Below, piece after piece: positions 60,437 through 64,000 of a DNA stretch of 64,000 nt. A program made the translations under genes and the position numbers. Every line of letters begins with the position of its first letter. The first letter of the stretch is position 1. This DNA is from Paenibacillus sp. FSL R5-0517. GTDB lineage: Bacteria; Bacillota; Bacilli; Paenibacillales; Paenibacillaceae. Location of the stretch: NCBI RefSeq assembly GCF_037974355.1, contig NZ_CP150235.1, positions 744,001 through 808,000 of the forward strand, written 5' to 3'. Below the pieces are notes generated by a model. The model did no database searches. It was not told where the DNA came from and saw only the letters and a list, made by a program, of their open reading frames with translations.

Positions 60437-61729
60437 ATGAAACCAGTTGAACAAGAACCAACGGGAACCACAAATCCCGGCCGTGCCAGTGTTGGCATGG
60501 AAGATATCGTGCGTGCACATCATGTGCTGCGTGAGGTCATTGTAAGAACGCCGTTGCAGCGGGACGCTGTATTGTCGGCCAAATATAACTGTAATGTGTA
60601 TCTGAAAAGGGAAGACCTTCAAGTGGTGCGCTCGTTCAAAATTCGGGGTGCCTATAATATGATTCGCAGTCTGACACCAGCCGAGATGGAGAAGGGTATT
60701 GTCTGTGCAAGTGCGGGCAACCATGCCCAAGGCGTCGCTTTTAGCTGTAATGCCCTTGGAATTAACGGCAAAATCTTCATGCCGAGTACAACCCCGAACC
60801 AAAAGGTGAAACAGGTAAGACGTTTTGGTGGTGACAACGTTGAAGTGGTGCTGATCGGGGATACGTATGATGATGCGTATGCTGAAGCGATGCGTGCATG
60901 TGACGAACAGGGCATGACGTTCATCCATCCTTTTGATCAACCGAAGATTATTGCAGGTAATGGTACAGTAGCGATGGAAATCATGGAAAGTCTCGATGAG
61001 AATGCCGACTATGTGTTCGTGACGATTGGTGGCGGAGGGCTGGCGGCCGGTGTGGGAACCTACATGAAAACCGTGAGTCCGGAGACACGAATCATTGGTG
61101 TTGAGCCACTTGGGGCAGCTTCCATGAGTGAGGCGATGTTCCGCAAACAGGTTGTAACGCTGGATGATATTGATAAATTCGTGGATGGCGCAGCGGTGAA
61201 GCGAGTTGGCGACCTGACCTATGATATCTGCAGCAGCATACTTGATGACATTGTGAAAGTGCCGGAAGGCAAAGCCTGCACAACCATTCTGGAGCTCTAT
61301 AATGAAAATGCAATCGTGGTTGAGCCTGCCGGTTCCTTGGCAGTTGCGGCGCTGGAGCAGTATCGTGAGCAAATTGTGGGCAAGACGGTGGTCTGTGTCA
61401 TTAGTGGCGGGAACAACGATATTGACCGGATGCAGGAGATCAAAGAACGTTCTCTCATCTACGAAGGTCTGAAGTATTATTTCATGGTTAATTTCCCACA
61501 GCGTGCAGGAGCTTTACGTGAATTCCTGGAGGAAGTTCTAGGGAAGAATGATGATATCACCCGTTTTGAATATACGAAGAAGCATGATAAGGAAAATGGC
61601 CCTGCCCTGGTGGGCATTGAGCTGATGTACAAGGAAGATTACCAACCGCTCATTGAACGTATGAACCGCAAAGGTATCGCCTATACTGAGCTGAACAAAA
61701 ACCTGAATCTGTTCAACATGTTAATCTGA
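60437..61729 (+). CDS. ilvA: Threonine dehydratase (biosynthetic)
   Basis: PLP enzyme converting threonine to 2-oxobutanoate, the first step to isoleucine. 430 residues. PLP lysine in VVRSFKIRGAYNMIR, ASAGNHAQGVAFSC, the glycine-rich phosphate loop VTIGGGGLAAGVGTYM and SGGNNDIDRM are typical; a single ACT-like regulatory domain (about 345-425; YYFMVNFPQRAGALREFLEE) gives the length of the Bacillus enzyme and predicts isoleucine feedback. ATG 60437 follows GTGGAGACAAC. No T-box leader fits in the 63-nt upstream gap. Confidence 0.95.
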   Translation: MKPVEQEPTGTTNPGRASVGMEDIVRAHHVLREVIVRTPLQRDAVLSAKYNCNVYLKREDLQVVRSFKIRGAYNMIRSLTPAEMEKGIVCASAGNHAQGVAFSCNALGINGKIFMPSTTPNQKVKQVRRFGGDNVEVVLIGDTYDDAYAEAMRACDEQGMTFIHPFDQPKIIAGNGTVAMEIMESLDENADYVFVTIGGGGLAAGVGTYMKTVSPETRIIGVEPLGAASMSEAMFRKQVVTLDDIDKFVDGAAVKRVGDLTYDICSSILDDIVKVPEGKACTTILELYNENAIVVEPAGSLAVAALEQYREQIVGKTVVCVISGGNNDIDRMQEIKERSLIYEGLKYYFMVNFPQRAGALREFLEEVLGKNDDITRFEYTKKHDKENGPALVGIELMYKEDYQPLIERMNRKGIAYTELNKNLNLFNMLI

Positions 61730-61779
61730 TGAATTATTCAAGAAGGCAGTCAGACATGCAGTCGGAGGTGAAATGAAGT

Positions 61780-62367
61780 ATGCAATCAGATCACCAAGAA
61801 ACATCTCCTCTAATCAGACCAGGGCGCATAGAAGATGTAGATCAAGTCATTCCGTTGCTGTACCAGGCGATAGGAGATATTGCTTACGCGCTTGCGGGTG
61901 AGGCGGATCATGATAAGGCGATGCAGATTTTGCAGGATTTCTATGTACAGGAAGACAATCGGATTAGCTATCGTCATGTGACAGTGATGGAGCAGGATGG
62001 ACTTGTGGCGGGAATTCTCGTAGCCTATGATGGCGGTGAAGCGGATCATCTGGACCAGCCGATTCTGAATCGCCCTGGACGAAGTCGGGATGAGAAGTAT
62101 GCTTTGGTTAAAGAAACCCGCCCGGGTGAGTATTATCTGGATACTCTCTCGGTAAGTGAAGCTTATCAGGGGCAGGGCATCGGCCGGGCACTGATGGCTG
62201 CTTTTGAGCAGCAGGGCAGAGATCTGGGTCACTCGCAGGTATCCCTGATTGTAGAACGGGACAATGGCCGTGCGCTAATGCTCTATGAACGGCAGGGATA
62301 TGTCAAAGACGATGTCATTGTCATCGCAGGACATGAGTATAATCATATGGTCAAGCCACTTCAATAG
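61780..62367 (+). CDS. GNAT family N-acetyltransferase
   Basis: 195 residues. The acetyl-CoA-binding motif is LDTLSVSEAYQGQGIGRALM followed by AAFEQQGRDLG (V-x-x-x-Q-G-x-G-x-A), then VSLIVERDNGRALMLYERQG (motif B). The acceptor substrate cannot be told. ATG 61780 follows GGAGGTGAAATGAAGT. It lies 50 nt after ilvA and shares its terminator. Confidence 0.88.
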   Translation: MQSDHQETSPLIRPGRIEDVDQVIPLLYQAIGDIAYALAGEADHDKAMQILQDFYVQEDNRISYRHVTVMEQDGLVAGILVAYDGGEADHLDQPILNRPGRSRDEKYALVKETRPGEYYLDTLSVSEAYQGQGIGRALMAAFEQQGRDLGHSQVSLIVERDNGRALMLYERQGYVKDDVIVIAGHEYNHMVKPLQ

Positions 62368-62384
62368 AGCAAGAAACCAAGAAG

Positions 62385-62418
62385 AAACCGCTACAGGGAG
62401 ATCCTGTGGCGGTTTTTT
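62385..62418 (+). terminator. Rho-independent terminator of the ilvA-GNAT unit
   Basis: AACCGCTACAGG and CCTGTGGCGGTT form a 12-bp stem around GAGAT, followed by TTTT. Located between convergent genes. Confidence 0.85.
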
Positions 62419-62489
62419 GTTGTAATGATACGTTGTAACGTAGCCTAAATATTTAGGCCTCAATGTTAATGTGGCAAGGAACAGATTAC

Positions 62490-63458
62490 TCAATAATTCG
62501 CATAATCGCTGACCGGCACATGCTGCTCCAGCCATTTCTCGACTTCAGCCGTTTTCTCATACTTCGATTCTTTCACCACATCCATAAAGGCATCCAGCTT
62601 AGTCAGGAACTCACTATCAACGGATGCAAGACGCTGCAAGACGCCGTTGTAGCCTCTTTGGGCGTTCGCAACCATTTTGTTCGTGTCATAATCAAACAGC
62701 GGTGTATTGTTCAGCCCATAAAAAGTATACAGGGTATAACTGTTTAACAGATTATGCACCTGCTTGGCCCGATTTGATTTCGGATAGAGTTCCAAAAATT
62801 TTTCCTGGCTGAGTGCTCGAAGGAGAATTTCCTGATAGCCAATGATTAGAGCTCCGTCATCCGCAGGCAATTTTTTCGTTTCCTTCGTCATGATACTGAT
62901 ATAGCTTGAGATATCTGCTGTAATATCAGATGAATATTTCACGAATGCCGCATAATTCATTATGGGATAGAGGGAGCCTTCGAGCATGACGAGGCGGTAG
63001 CCGCTGTCACGGGCTTCTTTTAGCAGTGCACGCAGATCGGAGTCCTGGGTACGCTCTATGAGTTTGGTGAAGCTATCATTCATCTTGTATGCCTTGAGCA
63101 TCTTGTCCTGAACGTTAGGAACGAGCAGGCGGTCCGTCATGGCACTCAGCGCCTTCAGGCGAGCATTCTCCAATTGAAGCACCATCAGGGTGGCGTGATA
63201 TTTTGTTACTTTTTTGATATGAGATTCGAGATAAGTATCCGCGGCAGGCAGGCCGTTCTTTTTGTAGAGTATGGACTGAAATGTTTGATATATGGTTGTT
63301 GAACTGGCAGTTGTGACTTTGGAATCTGTACTGGAAGAAGCGGCAGAAGCAACTCCGGATAATGGAGCGACAGCCGATTGGAGCAGCATAAGGACGGCGG
63401 TTGCAGTAATAAAAGTACGCATGCCTTTACGTTTGGCAGATTGGAACGATGATGTCAT
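62490..63458 (-). CDS. Secreted, mostly helical protein of unknown function
   Basis: 322 residues. A basic start (MTSSFQSAKRKGMRTF) and a signal peptide ending near SGVASA predict export. The mature part is predicted mainly alpha-helical, with many Leu/Lys/Tyr heptad-like runs and no cysteine. No enzyme motif or family is recognised. ATG 63458 has GGGAGG nine nt upstream; the frame extends to 63503 without a better site. Monocistronic and convergent with the GNAT gene. Confidence 0.75.
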   Translation of the reverse strand: MTSSFQSAKRKGMRTFITATAVLMLLQSAVAPLSGVASAASSSTDSKVTTASSTTIYQTFQSILYKKNGLPAADTYLESHIKKVTKYHATLMVLQLENARLKALSAMTDRLLVPNVQDKMLKAYKMNDSFTKLIERTQDSDLRALLKEARDSGYRLVMLEGSLYPIMNYAAFVKYSSDITADISSYISIMTKETKKLPADDGALIIGYQEILLRALSQEKFLELYPKSNRAKQVHNLLNSYTLYTFYGLNNTPLFDYDTNKMVANAQRGYNGVLQRLASVDSEFLTKLDAFMDVVKESKYEKTAEVEKWLEQHVPVSDYANY

Positions 63459-63775
63459 AGATATGAACCTCCCGTAGTTAAGAAAATGATAGGCGTTGTT
63501 CACTAGTCACTATACATTAACGCAATTGGGGCAGGATGAGGTTGCGGAATAGTGACAAATTCTTCTGTTATTTTTAACTTTTGGAGGGTGGAAGATAGAG
63601 GAAGATTTCTGCGAAAATATTTTTTGTACAACTGGAAACTTTTGAGCTGATCTGAACGTCTTAGTTGTGCACAGGTAAATACAGGAATGAATGAAAAGAA
63701 CAACGAATCTATTTCGATGTTAACTACATGCGAGAATGGGGATATGGGATATGAGGAAAGCGGGAGGAACACAAG
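63459..63775. other. Divergent intergenic region
   Basis: AT-rich, no gene or strong hairpin seen; it should contain the promoters of the two divergent secreted-protein genes, but none could be fixed with confidence. Confidence 0.4.
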
Positions 63776-64000
63776 TGAAGAAGGTAATGTCAGCGCTGGC
63801 TGTATCGGCCATGCTGATGTCCGCACTTCCAACGTCGGTTATGGATGCAGCTGCGAGGATCAGCATATATATTAATGATGCAGAGTTATCATCTGCTCAG
63901 GCACCTGTGATGAAAGGTGGACGTGTACTGGTTCCGCTGCGGTCGATTTTTGAAGGATTGGATGCGAAGGTACAGTACACAAACAGAACCAAAACGATTG
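63776..64000 (+). CDS. Secreted protein with copper-amine-oxidase-like domain, N-terminal part (cut by window edge)
   Basis: The first 75 codons are present. GTG 63776 after GGGAGGAACACAA gives a signal peptide (MKKVMSALAVSAMLMSALPT, ending near VMDAAA) and then ISIYINDAEL, MKGGRVLVPLRSIFEGLDAK, the start of a copper-amine-oxidase N-like (PF07833) domain, a wall-binding type module also present in the deacetylase at 11509. An in-frame ATG at 63752 is an alternative start. The rest, and so the function, is beyond the window. Confidence 0.8.

Overview
The window is a chromosomal segment of a spore-forming, low-to-medium GC Firmicute, almost certainly a Paenibacillus. The 16S rRNA is Bacillota-like, there is a spore germinant-receptor operon and Bacillus-type purine control (PurR boxes and guanine riboswitches), Shine-Dalgarno sites are strong, and secreted proteins carry copper-amine-oxidase-like domains. 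No phage, insertion sequence or CRISPR array was seen; the window is mostly core genome.

Layout. 1-4.5 kb: 5' end of hemL, an LCP cell-wall ligase, and a three-gene ABC-2 type exporter. 4.5-11.3 kb: peroxiredoxin bcp, then a minus-strand germination operon in the order A, C, small D-like protein, B, B, with a candidate sigma-G promoter, then a DedA protein. 11.5-17.5 kb: a polysaccharide deacetylase and a MoxR / DUF58 / transglutaminase cluster whose last ~0.5 kb is strikingly GC-rich. 17.8-21.9 kb: guaA, a small lipoprotein, and a guanine-riboswitch-controlled purine permease. 22.4-27.84 kb: a complete 16S-23S-5S rRNA operon with two promoters and no tRNA. 28-35.8 kb: flavin reductase, FapR-box fabH, secreted SLH-like amidase, topB, a 45-residue protein, DUF1294 and Usp proteins. 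35.9-51.3 kb: the purine operon purEKBCSQLF-x-MNHD, controlled by a PurR operator and a guanine riboswitch, with an Imm26-like gene between purF and purM and an intrinsic terminator between purH and purD. 52-64 kb: two tandem CorC/CNNM transporters, an mhqO-mhqD-like pair, a GH3 glycosidase, a Fur-box alpha/beta hydrolase, ilvA, a GNAT acetyltransferase, a secreted helical protein, and the start of a copper-amine-oxidase-domain protein.

How the genes work together. guaA, the permease and the pur operon form a purine module: import and de novo IMP synthesis are both read by guanine aptamers, and PurR boxes lie upstream of both.

Most unusual signals. (1) A family of long palindromic intergenic repeats lies only in gaps of the pur operon and the genes just after it, including a three-fold ~202-bp tandem array between purC and purS. 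(2) Both CorC paralogues have a hairpin between Shine-Dalgarno and TTG start, with a compensatory base-pair change between copies. (3) An orphan Imm26-like gene sits inside the pur operon. (4) The germination operon has two B subunits and a D-like small protein.
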